A DNA stretch of 64,000 nucleotides, taken from JANOZM01 sp031429355 (GTDB lineage Bacteria; Pseudomonadota; Gammaproteobacteria; Burkholderiales; Burkholderiaceae_E). The stretch covers positions 248,001 to 312,000 of the forward strand of contig JANOZM010000004.1 of the NCBI GenBank assembly GCA_031429355.1. Direction: 5' to 3'. Each line of letters begins with the position of its first letter. Positions within the stretch are counted from its first letter, which is position 1. A program made the translations under genes and the position numbers. Below are positions 35,146 through 43,774 of this stretch, one piece after another. Below the pieces are notes generated by a model that was not told the origin of the DNA, did no database searches, and saw nothing but the letters and a program-made list of their open reading frames with translations.

Positions 35146-36288
35146 TTACAAATTACCGGCTGCGATTGCGCGACCGATTATTATTTTTTGCACGTCGCTG
35201 GTGCCTTCGTAAATTTGGCACACGCGTACATCGCGATAAATACGTTCTACGGGGAAATCGCTAACGTACCCATAGCCACCATGAACCTGAATTGCGTCCG
35301 AACAAACCCGCTCGGCCATTTCCGATGCAAACAGTTTAGCCATTGCGGCTTCGCGCAGGCACGGTTTGTTTGCATCGCGCAAACTAGCGGCATGCCAAAT
35401 TAGTTGCCGTGCGGCCTCGATTTGTGTTGCCATATCCGCCAAACGAAACTGTACGGCTTGATGATTAAAAATAGCTTGTCCAAACGATTCACGTTCGTGC
35501 GCATACTTTACCGAAGCTTCGTAGGCAGCGCGTGCCATACCAACCGCTTGCGCTGCGATGCCAATACGGCCACCTTCTAAACCGCTGAGCGCAATTTTGT
35601 AACCTTGGCCTTCTTGACCAATTAAATTAGCGGCAGGGATTTGGCAATTTTCAAACAGAATTTGCGCGGTATCGGATGCATGTTGACCTAGTTTTTCTTC
35701 AAGCCGACCGACTGTGTAGCCAGGTGTTTTTGTCGGCACAATAAATGCGCTGATGCCTTTTTTGCCAGCGGCCTTATCGGTGATTGCCATTACGAGTGCA
35801 ACATCAGCGTTTTTGCCCGAGGTAACAAATTGTTTTACGCCGTTAATAACATAACTATCGCCATCACGAACTGCATTGGTTGTGATGGCCGACGCATCCG
35901 ATCCAACATGCGGTTCGGTTAAGCAAAATGCACCCAACATCGTGCCGCGTGCTAGAGGCGTTAACCAATCACGCTTTTGTTGTTCGTTACCCCAAGCTAA
36001 AAGCATGCTGCATACAGGGCAATTGTTGACACTAATAATGGTTGATGTCGCGCCATCGCTCGCAGCAATTTCTTCGATCGCTAAAGCTAAAGAAACATAG
36101 TCTAAATTTGCGCCGCCAAATTCTTCGGGCACACAAATACCAAAACAACCCAATGCGGCGAGGCCCTGCAACGCTTCTTTTGGAAAGCTGCTGGTTTTAT
36201 CCCAACCGGCTGCAAACGGCGCAATTTGTTCGCTAGTAAATGCACGTACTGCGTCGCGAATTAAACTTTGTTCTTCACTTAACAACAT
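35146..36288 (-). CDS. acyl-CoA dehydrogenase (short/branched-chain type)
   Basis: A 380-residue flavoenzyme of the acyl-CoA dehydrogenase family. It shows FCLTEPHVGSDASAI and VTSGKNADVALV in the N-terminal/beta region. The C-terminal YRDVRVCQIYEGTSDVQKI carries the catalytic Glu of the short-chain/medium-chain type, while the isovaleryl-type Glu position holds a Gly (LEGGRIG). It therefore probably oxidises straight or 2-methyl-branched short-chain acyl-CoA, complementing the isovaleryl-CoA dehydrogenase of the same cluster. It starts 13 bases upstream of the DsbA/rhodanese gene. Confidence 0.9.
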   Translation of the reverse strand: MLLSEEQSLIRDAVRAFTSEQIAPFAAGWDKTSSFPKEALQGLAALGCFGICVPEEFGGANLDYVSLALAIEEIAASDGATSTIISVNNCPVCSMLLAWGNEQQKRDWLTPLARGTMLGAFCLTEPHVGSDASAITTNAVRDGDSYVINGVKQFVTSGKNADVALVMAITDKAAGKKGISAFIVPTKTPGYTVGRLEEKLGQHASDTAQILFENCQIPAANLIGQEGQGYKIALSGLEGGRIGIAAQAVGMARAAYEASVKYAHERESFGQAIFNHQAVQFRLADMATQIEAARQLIWHAASLRDANKPCLREAAMAKLFASEMAERVCSDAIQVHGGYGYVSDFPVERIYRDVRVCQIYEGTSDVQKIIIGRAIAAGNL

Positions 36289-36339
36289 GGGACAAACTTT
36301 CTTTTGGTAACATCAAAAAACTGGGTAAAAAATTGGTGG

Positions 36340-37017
36340 TTACCAATCAATAGTTGCACCGCGAAAATCGTAAAACCCACCAGAACCATAGGCCTCACGG
36401 TGCGCAATAATATTGCGCATGCCGGTTACGGAGTCGCTTACTTCAATCTCGGCGTTAGGTCCGCCCATATCGGTTCTAACCCAACCGGGATGCAAGGTTA
36501 ATACGCGCACGCCGCGCGCCGAAAAATCGGTATGCGCTAACTTTGCCACCATATTTAATGCCGCCTTGCTAGTGCGATACAACATGCCGTAGCTAGCCCA
36601 AGCATTGCTAATCGAACCCATCTTGCTTGATACAAACGCCAATGTACCGCGCGTTGTTTCGAGCAGCGGTGCAATGATGGGTACTAACCGCATTATCGCC
36701 AACACGTTGGTGCGCATTACCAAATCAAATTCTTCATCGGTCGGCGATTGCAAAACCGTACTTGTGCGTGGTCCGTAAACGCCGGCATTAACAATAATGG
36801 TGTCGATTGCTTCGCCATCAAGTTGCCAAGCCAGACCGGCTAGATCTTTTGTGTCCATTACATCAAGTTTTAAAGTGTGAGCACCCAAGTCGCGCAACAC
36901 TAACCGATCTTTTTCAGAGCGATGCGTGGCAAACACGCGGTCGCCCGCAGCTAGATATTGCTTGACGCATTCAAGACCGATGCCACGCGAAGCGCCAATA
37001 ATAAGAACGCCAGCCAT
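36340..37017 (-). CDS. SDR family oxidoreductase
   Basis: A 225-residue short-chain dehydrogenase/reductase. The N-terminal cofactor motif is GASRGIG (8-14). NAGVYG, the catalytic Ser in FVSSKMGS and the YRTSK pair (Tyr and Lys) are all present. It resembles the CsgA/sniffer-type classical SDRs of about 225-250 residues. The start codon directly follows the thiolase stop (37018), so it belongs to the same operon. The substrate is unknown. A 3-hydroxyacyl or ketone substrate linked to the CoA pathway would fit the context. Confidence 0.87.
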   Translation of the reverse strand: MAGVLIIGASRGIGLECVKQYLAAGDRVFATHRSEKDRLVLRDLGAHTLKLDVMDTKDLAGLAWQLDGEAIDTIIVNAGVYGPRTSTVLQSPTDEEFDLVMRTNVLAIMRLVPIIAPLLETTRGTLAFVSSKMGSISNAWASYGMLYRTSKAALNMVAKLAHTDFSARGVRVLTLHPGWVRTDMGGPNAEIEVSDSVTGMRNIIAHREAYGSGGFYDFRGATIDW

Positions 37018-38214
37018 TTACAGCATCTCAACGGCAATAGCCGTAGCTTCACCGCCACCAATACACAAACTCGCTATGCCGCGCTTGCCGCCGCTCTTTT
37101 TTAATGCGCCCAATAAAGTAACAATTAAACGTGCGCCTGATGCGCCGATAGGATGGCCCAAGGCGCAAGCGCCGCCATGCATATTTACTTTTGCATGAGG
37201 CATCTTGTGGTCGTGCATAGCCGCCATCGTTACTACCGCGAAGGCTTCGTTTATTTCAAACGCGTCGACCATTTCAGTAGTCCAGCCAGTTTTTTTGTAA
37301 AGCTTTTCAATCGCACCAACCGGGGCTGTAGTAAACCATTGTGGCTCTTGCGCGTGGGTGCTGTGCGCTACAACTTTAGCGATGGGCTTTAAACCTAACT
37401 TGGCAGCAACCGATGCGCGGGTCATTACCAATGCGGCTGCTCCATCCGAAATCGACGAGGAAGTGGCCGCCGTTACGGTGCCATCCTTTTTGAAGGCTGG
37501 TTTTAAGGTGGGAATTTTTTCGACGTTCGATTTAAAGGGCTGTTCATCTTTGGTAATCAGCACATCGCCTTTTTTACCCGCTACAGTAACGGGGGTAATT
37601 TCCCAACTAAAGGTTCCGTCGTTATTAGCGGCAACGGCGCGACGGGTCGATTCAATTGCAAACGCATCTTGCGCCTCGCGTGTAAAACTATATTTGCCCG
37701 CACAGTCTTCGCCAAAATGGCCCATTGATTTGCCGCCGCCGTTAGGGGTTTTTTCGTAGGCATCTTCCAAGCCGTCGTAAGCCATGTGATCAAACATAGT
37801 GGCGTGACCGTAGCGATAACCGCCTCGACCTTTTAGCATCATGTAAGGCGCATTCGACATACTTTCCATACCACCAGCAACGACGATGTCCTGGCTACCA
37901 ACAGTGAGCAAATCGGTGGCCAGCATGGCCGCTTTCATACCCGATCCGCACACTTTATTTAATGTCGTTGCGCCAGCGCTTAATGGCAAGCCTGCAGCAA
38001 TTGCGGCTTGACGTGCCGGTGCTTGGCCTTGGCCCGCGGGCAATACACAACCCATAAGCACTTCTTGCACTTGGTCTGGTGCAATGCCGGCACGTTCAAC
38101 GGCCGCTTTGATGGCGATGGCACCTAATTGCCAGGCCGAAAAACTAGATAACTCGCCTTGCATTGAGCCCATTGGGGTACGTGCAACAGAAACGATAACG
38201 ATGGGATCTGACAT
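37018..38214 (-). CDS. acetyl-CoA acetyltransferase (thiolase)
   Basis: A 398-residue thiolase. The acyl-binding Cys89 lies in NKVCGSGMKA, the His in GHPIGASGAR and the second Cys in LCIGGGEATA. Residue counts match the biosynthetic-type acetoacetyl-CoA thiolase (about 393). In this cluster it would cleave acetoacetyl-CoA made from acetoacetate at the end of leucine degradation, although a CoA transferase is not present here. It is preceded by aceK and followed directly by the SDR gene. Confidence 0.93.
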   Translation of the reverse strand: MSDPIVIVSVARTPMGSMQGELSSFSAWQLGAIAIKAAVERAGIAPDQVQEVLMGCVLPAGQGQAPARQAAIAAGLPLSAGATTLNKVCGSGMKAAMLATDLLTVGSQDIVVAGGMESMSNAPYMMLKGRGGYRYGHATMFDHMAYDGLEDAYEKTPNGGGKSMGHFGEDCAGKYSFTREAQDAFAIESTRRAVAANNDGTFSWEITPVTVAGKKGDVLITKDEQPFKSNVEKIPTLKPAFKKDGTVTAATSSSISDGAAALVMTRASVAAKLGLKPIAKVVAHSTHAQEPQWFTTAPVGAIEKLYKKTGWTTEMVDAFEINEAFAVVTMAAMHDHKMPHAKVNMHGGACALGHPIGASGARLIVTLLGALKKSGGKRGIASLCIGGGEATAIAVEML

Positions 38215-38244
38215 AAAAAAACTCCGGATAAAAATAGTAAAAAA

Positions 38245-40113
38245 TTAGGGTTGAGATAAAGCAGGGTAACGATTTGAAAAACGTAAATCGGGTGAGTACG
38301 GAAACACATCATCAAAATGTCCCGCACGAATATCTTTTTGCTTGGCTTGCCAATACTGGTAATCAAGCAATTCGGGATGGTTGGCCATAAACGCGGTACG
38401 CAGCTCTGGCTTACCTAATAAAAATGTTGCAAACTCTTCGGGGAACACATCGTTCGGGCCAATGTTGTACCAAGGCTCTGAAGACATTTCGTCTTCGGGT
38501 GTACGTGGCTCAGGAATTTTTCTAAAATTACAATCGGTTAAATACTGTACTTCGTCATAGTCATAAAACACGACGCGGCCAGTACGCGTTACTCCAAAGT
38601 TTTTGTACAGCATGTCGCCAGGGAAAATATTGGCCGCCACCATTTGTTTAATGGCATCACCGTATTCGCGCATTAGGCGGGTTTTTTCATCGCCGACCAC
38701 TTGCTCGATACGAATGTTTAACGGAATCATGCGCCGCTCGATGTATAAGTGCTTGATGACTAAAGTGTTGCCTTCAATCTCAAAACTAGAAGGCGCAGTG
38801 TCGAGCAACTCTTTCATTAAATCGGGGTGAATCCGATCTTTTGGAAACGGCACATTGCTGTACTCCCACGTGTCGGCCATACGGCCAACGCGGTCATGCA
38901 GTTTTACCAATTGGTAACGGCCTTGAATATATTCACGCGTCATGTCCTTGCGACGTTTGTCGCGAATGACTTTAAACACATACGGAAACGACGGCAAGGT
39001 AAACACCAACATCACTAGCCCCTTGATGCCGGGCGCTAAATTAAATGGGTCGTGTGAGTGATTTAGGTGTTGCAACAAATCGCGATAAAAGAGGGTCTTA
39101 CCTTGTTTGTGTAGACCCAGCATGGTGTACAACTCGGAGTCTGGTTTAGCGGGCATTAGTGTAGATAAAAAGCGCACGTAAGCCGAGGGCACTTCCATGT
39201 CAATCATAAAGTAGGCGCGCGAAAAATTAAACAATGTTTCGATGCGCTCAGAGCCAACAAGTATCGTGTCTAAAAACAATTGCCCTTTTTCGTTCATTAG
39301 GACAGGGATGGCAAATCCGGTGACTTCGCTGTCGTTAATAATGCGACCAATGATGTAACCGCCTTTGTTACGAAAGAATAAACCGCGCAACACTTGAATC
39401 TGAAAATCACCAGCGGTTTGAAAGCTTTCATCAAACACTTCAACCAATGCCTTGGCTAAAAACCCTAAGTCGCGATCAATGTCTTCAAAGGGGCATGAGA
39501 ATCCGACATCAATGACTAATTGTTTTAGCGAATTTTTAAAATTAACTTCGCTGCAAGTTGCCGGGTAATACACTCGATACGAGCTGGGCTTAGCGTCTAG
39601 GTAATCGGTCGCAACACCGGGGCGCACAAAAATAAAGTCGTTATGAAAGTACGTGCGATGCAAAACTTTTGTAGAGACTGAATTAAAAAACGTTTCGGCT
39701 AATTCGGGTTGCTTGTGGTTGGCTAGTAAACCAATGTAGTGGCGCTTTACGGCTTGCCAAATATCATCTTGTAATTGCTCTTCTTCAAAGTGGCTTTCGA
39801 GGTCGGCAATGGCTTCTACAACCCGTTTGTCATAATACTCAATGCGCTCGCGCGCGAGTTTACGAATGCCCAGCCAGTTGGCTGATTCGAAGCAGCGTTT
39901 GGCTTGTTGTGCGTTATAACGAAACAAGCCGTAGTGCCGATCAAAACCCGCCAAAATGGAATGCGCCACGCGTACCGAAACATCCTGTTCGCGGCGTCGG
40001 TCTTGCGCAACCGCGTTGCCTGTCGCTGCTGGGGGTACAGCTGGCGTGTTTACAGCTGCGCCAGCGGCGGCGGTCGTCGACTTTGAAGAGGGCAGGTGAT
40101 TAGGGGTATTCAT
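38245..40113 (-). CDS. aceK: isocitrate dehydrogenase kinase/phosphatase
   Basis: A 622-residue bifunctional AceK, which phosphorylates or dephosphorylates isocitrate dehydrogenase and so sets the branch between the citrate and glyoxylate cycles. The regulatory domain fills the first half. The kinase-like half carries YKNFGVTRTGRVVFYDYDE and the C-terminal PNDVFPEEFATFLLG block. The protein is longer than E. coli AceK (578) because of an Ala/Pro-rich N-terminal extension (about 1-38). A start inside that extension cannot be excluded. No aceA or aceB is near. Its place among acetyl-CoA-generating genes makes metabolic sense. Confidence 0.93.
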   Translation of the reverse strand: MNTPNHLPSSKSTTAAAGAAVNTPAVPPAATGNAVAQDRRREQDVSVRVAHSILAGFDRHYGLFRYNAQQAKRCFESANWLGIRKLARERIEYYDKRVVEAIADLESHFEEEQLQDDIWQAVKRHYIGLLANHKQPELAETFFNSVSTKVLHRTYFHNDFIFVRPGVATDYLDAKPSSYRVYYPATCSEVNFKNSLKQLVIDVGFSCPFEDIDRDLGFLAKALVEVFDESFQTAGDFQIQVLRGLFFRNKGGYIIGRIINDSEVTGFAIPVLMNEKGQLFLDTILVGSERIETLFNFSRAYFMIDMEVPSAYVRFLSTLMPAKPDSELYTMLGLHKQGKTLFYRDLLQHLNHSHDPFNLAPGIKGLVMLVFTLPSFPYVFKVIRDKRRKDMTREYIQGRYQLVKLHDRVGRMADTWEYSNVPFPKDRIHPDLMKELLDTAPSSFEIEGNTLVIKHLYIERRMIPLNIRIEQVVGDEKTRLMREYGDAIKQMVAANIFPGDMLYKNFGVTRTGRVVFYDYDEVQYLTDCNFRKIPEPRTPEDEMSSEPWYNIGPNDVFPEEFATFLLGKPELRTAFMANHPELLDYQYWQAKQKDIRAGHFDDVFPYSPDLRFSNRYPALSQP

Positions 40114-40137
40114 TATTAAATCGTAGCGGTTCGGAAA

Positions 40138-41325
40138 CTAGCGGGTCTCTGCAAACAGTTCGCGGCCGATCAGCATACGCCGTATTTCCGAGGTGCCTGC
40201 ACCAATTTCGTATAGTTTAGCGTCGCGCCATAGGCGGCCTGTTGGGTATTCGTTAATGTAGCCATTACCGCCCAAACACTGTATGGCTTCACCGGCCATC
40301 CAAGTTGCTTTTTCGGAGGCAAACAAGATAGCGCCAGCTGCATCTTTTCGTAAGGTTCGCACATCGATTTCACCTATGCGGCTGCGATCGCACTGTTTGC
40401 CTAATTCGTAAACATAAGCCCGAGTCGCCATCATAGTCGAGTACATATCTGCAATTTTGCCTTGCATTAATTGAAACTCGCCAATCGGTTGGCCAAATTG
40501 TTTGCGGTCGTGAATATAGGGTATCACCACATCCATACAGGCACTCATGATGCCTAGCGGGCCGCCCGACAATACAGCGCGCTCGAAGTCAAGGCCGCTC
40601 ATCAATACACCGACGCCCTTGCCTAAACCCCCCAGTACATTTTCGGCCGGTACTTCGCAATTTTCAAAAACCAATTCGCCAGTATGGCTGCCGCGCATGC
40701 CCAACTTGTCCAGTTTTTGCGCCACCGAAAAGCCCTTAAAACCTTTTTCAATTAAGAATGCCGTCATCCCCCGAGCGCCCGCCTCGAAATCGCTTTTTGC
40801 GTACACCACTAATACATCGGCATCAGGCCCATTGGTGATCCACATTTTTGTACCATTCAAGACCCAACGATCACCTTTAAATTCGGCTTGTAGTTTCATC
40901 GAAACTACGTCAGAACCCGCGTTGGGTTCACTCATGGCTAGCGCGCCAATCCATTCGCCAGAAATTAATTTTGGTAGATACTTTTTGCGTTGCTCTTCGC
41001 TGCCGTTGCGGTAAATTTGGTTGACGCAAAGGTTAGAGTGCGCGCCATACGACAGTCCTACCGAGGCCGAACCGCGTGAAATTTCCTCGAGTGCCACGAT
41101 ATGCGCTAAGTAGCCCATATTTGCGCCGCCATACTCTTCGGGAACCGTAATGCCCAGCACGCCCATGTCGCCAAATTTACGCCACAAATCCATCGGAAAT
41201 TGGTCGGTGCGATCTATTTCATAGGCACGCGGGGTAATTTCTTTGGCAGTGAATTGTTGTAACGATTCGCGCAGTAGGCCGATGTCTTCGCCGAGATCAA
41301 ATTTAAGTCCAGGTAGGTCTAACAT
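40138..41325 (-). CDS. liuA: isovaleryl-CoA dehydrogenase
   Basis: A 395-residue acyl-CoA dehydrogenase of the isovaleryl type. The catalytic Glu is in the helix G position, MSGLDFERAVLSGGPLGI, as in human IVD, while the C-terminal site reads GAGTSEIRR without the Glu of the short-chain type. ALAMSEPNAGSDVVSM and MWITNGPDADVL are present. It converts isovaleryl-CoA to 3-methylcrotonyl-CoA, the first committed step of the pathway served by the genes to its left. I start at ATG 41325 (MLDLPGLKFDLG). The longer frame from 41382 adds a basic stretch outside the family. Confidence 0.95.
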   Translation of the reverse strand: MLDLPGLKFDLGEDIGLLRESLQQFTAKEITPRAYEIDRTDQFPMDLWRKFGDMGVLGITVPEEYGGANMGYLAHIVALEEISRGSASVGLSYGAHSNLCVNQIYRNGSEEQRKKYLPKLISGEWIGALAMSEPNAGSDVVSMKLQAEFKGDRWVLNGTKMWITNGPDADVLVVYAKSDFEAGARGMTAFLIEKGFKGFSVAQKLDKLGMRGSHTGELVFENCEVPAENVLGGLGKGVGVLMSGLDFERAVLSGGPLGIMSACMDVVIPYIHDRKQFGQPIGEFQLMQGKIADMYSTMMATRAYVYELGKQCDRSRIGEIDVRTLRKDAAGAILFASEKATWMAGEAIQCLGGNGYINEYPTGRLWRDAKLYEIGAGTSEIRRMLIGRELFAETR

Positions 41326-41382
41326 GCTTGCTCTTTCTTCGTGTTTTTGTTGTTTATATTGTTTCAAATGCCGTAAGCACAA

Positions 41383-41829
41383 TTAGCCGACAACACCTTC
41401 GCGGCCGGTAATCACCATGCAGGTTGTGCTCATAGTGGCAATTAGTTTTTGTTGGCCTGCCTTTACTGCAAATGCTTGACCTTGCGCAAACACAATGGTT
41501 CGACCCGGTTTGGTTACTGCGCCAATCATGATGAATTCATCACCATCGCCGGGTGCCATTAAGTTCACTTTAAACTCAATCGTTAACACGCCACTTTCGG
41601 CGGGCATCACCGTAGAGCTGGCATAACCGCAAGCCGAATCTAAAGCGGTCGATAAAATGCCTGCATGCAAAAAACCGTGTTGTTGGCAAATGGCGGCCGA
41701 CATGGCTAGGCGAATTTCTACTTCGCCAGTTTGTACGCGTACAAGTCGCGCGCCAATTGTGCCCATTGCGCCTTGTTTGGCAAAGCTGGCGGTTACGCGT
41801 TCTACAAAATTTGGGTCGGGACTAATCAT
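41383..41829 (-). CDS. PaaI family thioesterase (hotdog fold)
   Basis: A 148-residue single-domain hotdog thioesterase. The segment QQHGFLHAGILSTALDSACG carries the family's catalytic HGG-like site (here GFLHAG) and the Asp/Ser. It probably hydrolyses acyl-CoA thioesters and releases CoA from stalled intermediates. The start codon lies only two bases from a perfect LiuR-type palindrome (41832-41845). That makes it the first gene of the LiuR-controlled operon running left through isovaleryl-CoA dehydrogenase. Confidence 0.87.
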   Translation of the reverse strand: MISPDPNFVERVTASFAKQGAMGTIGARLVRVQTGEVEIRLAMSAAICQQHGFLHAGILSTALDSACGYASSTVMPAESGVLTIEFKVNLMAPGDGDEFIMIGAVTKPGRTIVFAQGQAFAVKAGQQKLIATMSTTCMVITGREGVVG

Positions 41830-41831
41830 CT

Positions 41832-41845
41832 TTACGTTAACGTAA
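41832..41845. promoter_or_regulatory. LiuR-type operator (perfect palindrome)
   Basis: TTACGTTAACGTAA is a perfect 14-base palindrome between the MerR-type regulator stop and the thioesterase start. It has the TTTACGTnnACGTAAA form described for LiuR sites in proteobacteria. It is nearly adjacent to the thioesterase ATG, leaving almost no room for a ribosome site. Confidence 0.7.
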
Positions 41846-41847
41846 GG

Positions 41848-42279
41848 TTAAGCGGCTGCGAGGACATTAGATTGGCGGCGCTCGGCATCGCTACCAACCG
41901 GCAAATTTGATAGTAATTGGCTGCAATGCGCACGTTGTTCTTGAATTTCGCTTAACGTTAACTTTAGGTCTTCCAGTTGTTGCTCTAGGGTTGCTTTGTG
42001 ATCATCGAGTACGTTGATAAAGCGTGTTAATTGCGCTTCGGTATCTTTAGACGATTCGTACATGTTAATTAATTCAGCTATTTGACTGAGAGTAAGCCCT
42101 AACCTTTTGCCGCGCAAGGTAAGCTTTAAGCGGGTTCGATCACGGATCGTGTAAACCCGTTGATGCCCGTTTGCGCCAACGCGTTTGGGCGCCAGCAAAC
42201 CGTGATCTTCGTAAAAACGGATGGCCCGCGGGGTAACCGAAAATTCGGTCGCTAGTTCACTGATGGAATAAGTGGGCAT
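41848..42279 (-). CDS. liuR: MerR family regulator LiuR
   Basis: A 143-residue MerR-family regulator. The N-terminal winged helix (SISELATEFSVTPRAIRFYEDHGLL, about 4-30) includes the family's YxxxGLL-like end. A wing (GHQRVYTIRDRTRLKLTLRGKRLGL) and a long coiled-coil dimerisation helix (about 75-125) follow. The C-terminus has a single Cys and no metal-binding loop, so the effector is probably an acyl-CoA or similar metabolite. Its position at the head of the leucine genes and the operators on both sides identify it as LiuR. Confidence 0.9.
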   Translation of the reverse strand: MPTYSISELATEFSVTPRAIRFYEDHGLLAPKRVGANGHQRVYTIRDRTRLKLTLRGKRLGLTLSQIAELINMYESSKDTEAQLTRFINVLDDHKATLEQQLEDLKLTLSEIQEQRAHCSQLLSNLPVGSDAERRQSNVLAAA

Positions 42280-42330
42280 GGCGTTCTCTTACAATGTGAA
42301 ACAAAGCTTGGGCGAATCGGCTAGTTAACG

Positions 42331-42346
42331 TTTACGTTCACGTCAA
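42331..42346. promoter_or_regulatory. LiuR-type operator between divergent genes
   Basis: TTTACGTTCACGTCAA is an imperfect palindrome (six of seven arm bases pair), preceded by TTAACG. It matches the LiuR site at 41832 in sequence and form. It lies 51 bases from the liuR start and 22 bases from the divergent MBL gene start, so it could control both. Confidence 0.6.
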
Positions 42347-42368
42347 TCATAGCGGTAAAGACCTTTAA

Positions 42369-43466
42369 ATGGCAAGTAAACCACGCAAGCAATGCTATTC
42401 TAAGTCAATGAATAGTCTTGAACTCCAGCTGATTTACCCTTTGGGAGATCACTTGCCGCCCGGTGGCACTAAAACCGAAGTAGCGCCCAATTTGTATTGG
42501 GTGCGCATGCCACTGCCCTTTGCGTTAGACCACATTAACTTGTACTTGGTACGCGAGCAGCTTGACGGCCAAGAAGGCTGGACCTTAATCGATTGCGGTG
42601 TTGCCACCGACGAAATTCGGGCTCATTGGGAAACCATCTTTGCGAACCACTTGGATGGTCTACCAATTTTACGGGTTATTTGCACCCACATGCACCCCGA
42701 CCATATTGGCTTATCCGAGTGGATTACTAGCCGCTTTAATTGCGGGTTTTGGATGACGATGGGCGAGTACGCGCTGGGCCGCGTGTTGTCGTCGGATCAA
42801 CCGTCTAACGACACCAGCAACACGGTAGATCACTATCGCCGCCACGGCGTAACCGACTTAAAAGCGCTGCAAGAATTACACGTACGCGGCACCAAATACT
42901 TTAAGTCCTTAGTGCCCGGCATGCCCACCCGCTTTCGCCGCTTACGTGAGGACGAAACGGTACGCATGGCCGGAGCCGATTGGCAAATTATTATTGGCAC
43001 AGGCCACTCGCCCGAGCATGCCGCTTTGTATTGCGCCGAGCGCAAATTGTTACTGTCGGGCGATATGGTGTTGCCACGTATTTCCACCAACGTATCGGTA
43101 TTTGAACTAGAGCAAGAAGCCAACCCATTAGAATGGTTCTTACGCTCGATCGCAAAGTACTACAACTGCGATGCCGACACCCTAGTGTTTCCATCCCACG
43201 GCAAACCGTTTAAAAATCTGCACGTTCGTATTAAACAATTAGAGGACCACCACAAAGATCGTTTGGCAGAAGTAATAGAGGCCTGTCGCGACAAAGAATG
43301 TTGTGCGATGGATATCGTGCCAATTATGTTTAAGCGTCCGTTGGACTTGCACCAGACTACGTTTGCGATGGGCGAGGCGCTAGCGCATTTGCATGCGTTG
43401 TGGTTTAGGGGGGAGTTGAAGCGGGCAGTTGATTTAGGTGGAGTGGTTCGGTTTGGGGTTGCTTGA
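42369..43466 (+). CDS. MBL-fold metallo-hydrolase, divergent from liuR
   Basis: A 365-residue metallo-beta-lactamase-fold protein. Metal ligands are visible in THMHPDHIGLS (HxHxDH), GTGHSPEHAALY, LLSGDMVLPRIS and FPSHGKPFKN. A helical C-terminal region (about 255-350) follows, as in LACTB2-type or thioesterase-like MBL proteins. The ATG at 42369 gives an extra basic 13 residues. The ATG at 42408 (MNSLELQLIYPLG) is an equally good start. It is divergent from liuR with a LiuR-type site between them, so it probably belongs to the same regulon and may hydrolyse an acyl-CoA of the pathway, by inference. Confidence 0.82.
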   Translation: MASKPRKQCYSKSMNSLELQLIYPLGDHLPPGGTKTEVAPNLYWVRMPLPFALDHINLYLVREQLDGQEGWTLIDCGVATDEIRAHWETIFANHLDGLPILRVICTHMHPDHIGLSEWITSRFNCGFWMTMGEYALGRVLSSDQPSNDTSNTVDHYRRHGVTDLKALQELHVRGTKYFKSLVPGMPTRFRRLREDETVRMAGADWQIIIGTGHSPEHAALYCAERKLLLSGDMVLPRISTNVSVFELEQEANPLEWFLRSIAKYYNCDADTLVFPSHGKPFKNLHVRIKQLEDHHKDRLAEVIEACRDKECCAMDIVPIMFKRPLDLHQTTFAMGEALAHLHALWFRGELKRAVDLGGVVRFGVA

Positions 43467-43499
43467 AATAGCTCGTTGCACCGATTTTACTCTGCGGTA

Positions 43500-43528
43500 T
43501 TTCCAATTTGCCAAAACGGTATTACAAT
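43500..43528 (+). promoter_or_regulatory. candidate promoter of vapBC
   Basis: TTTCCA (43500-43505), a 17-base spacer and TACAAT (43523-43528) give a good -10 and a fair -35. Initiation would fall close to the vapB ATG at 43535, where no ribosome-binding sequence is seen, so the message may be leaderless. Confidence 0.4.
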
Positions 43529-43534
43529 AGCGCC

Positions 43535-43774
43535 ATGAAAGCTATCTCTATTAAATTACCCGACCCGCTGTTTCACGATCTGGCGCAGCGCGCTAAGGCC
43601 AATTCGTCAAGCCAAAGCGAGATCATTCGCTCGGCCCTTACCGCCTATTTGCGCAGCGATGCACAGCCTTCTACAGCTTCGTGCGCTGATCGCGCAAGTC
43701 GCTGGATTGGGTTAATGGAAGGTCCGCAAGATCTATCTTCAAATGCCAAGCACCTTAAAGGTTTTGGTGAATGA
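43535..43774 (+). CDS. vapB: ribbon-helix-helix antitoxin (VapB-like)
   Basis: A 79-residue antitoxin. The N-terminal ribbon-helix-helix (MKAISIKLPDPLFHDLAQRA, then SQSEIIRSALTAYLRSD) binds DNA as a dimer, and the C-terminal stretch (WIGLMEGPQDLSSNAKHLKG) would wrap and neutralise the toxin. I start at ATG 43535, since the frame upstream (MPKRYYNSA) has no ribosome site and overlaps the candidate promoter. It overlaps the PIN toxin gene by four bases (ATGA), the usual toxin-antitoxin coupling. It probably represses its own promoter. Confidence 0.85.
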   Translation: MKAISIKLPDPLFHDLAQRAKANSSSQSEIIRSALTAYLRSDAQPSTASCADRASRWIGLMEGPQDLSSNAKHLKGFGE

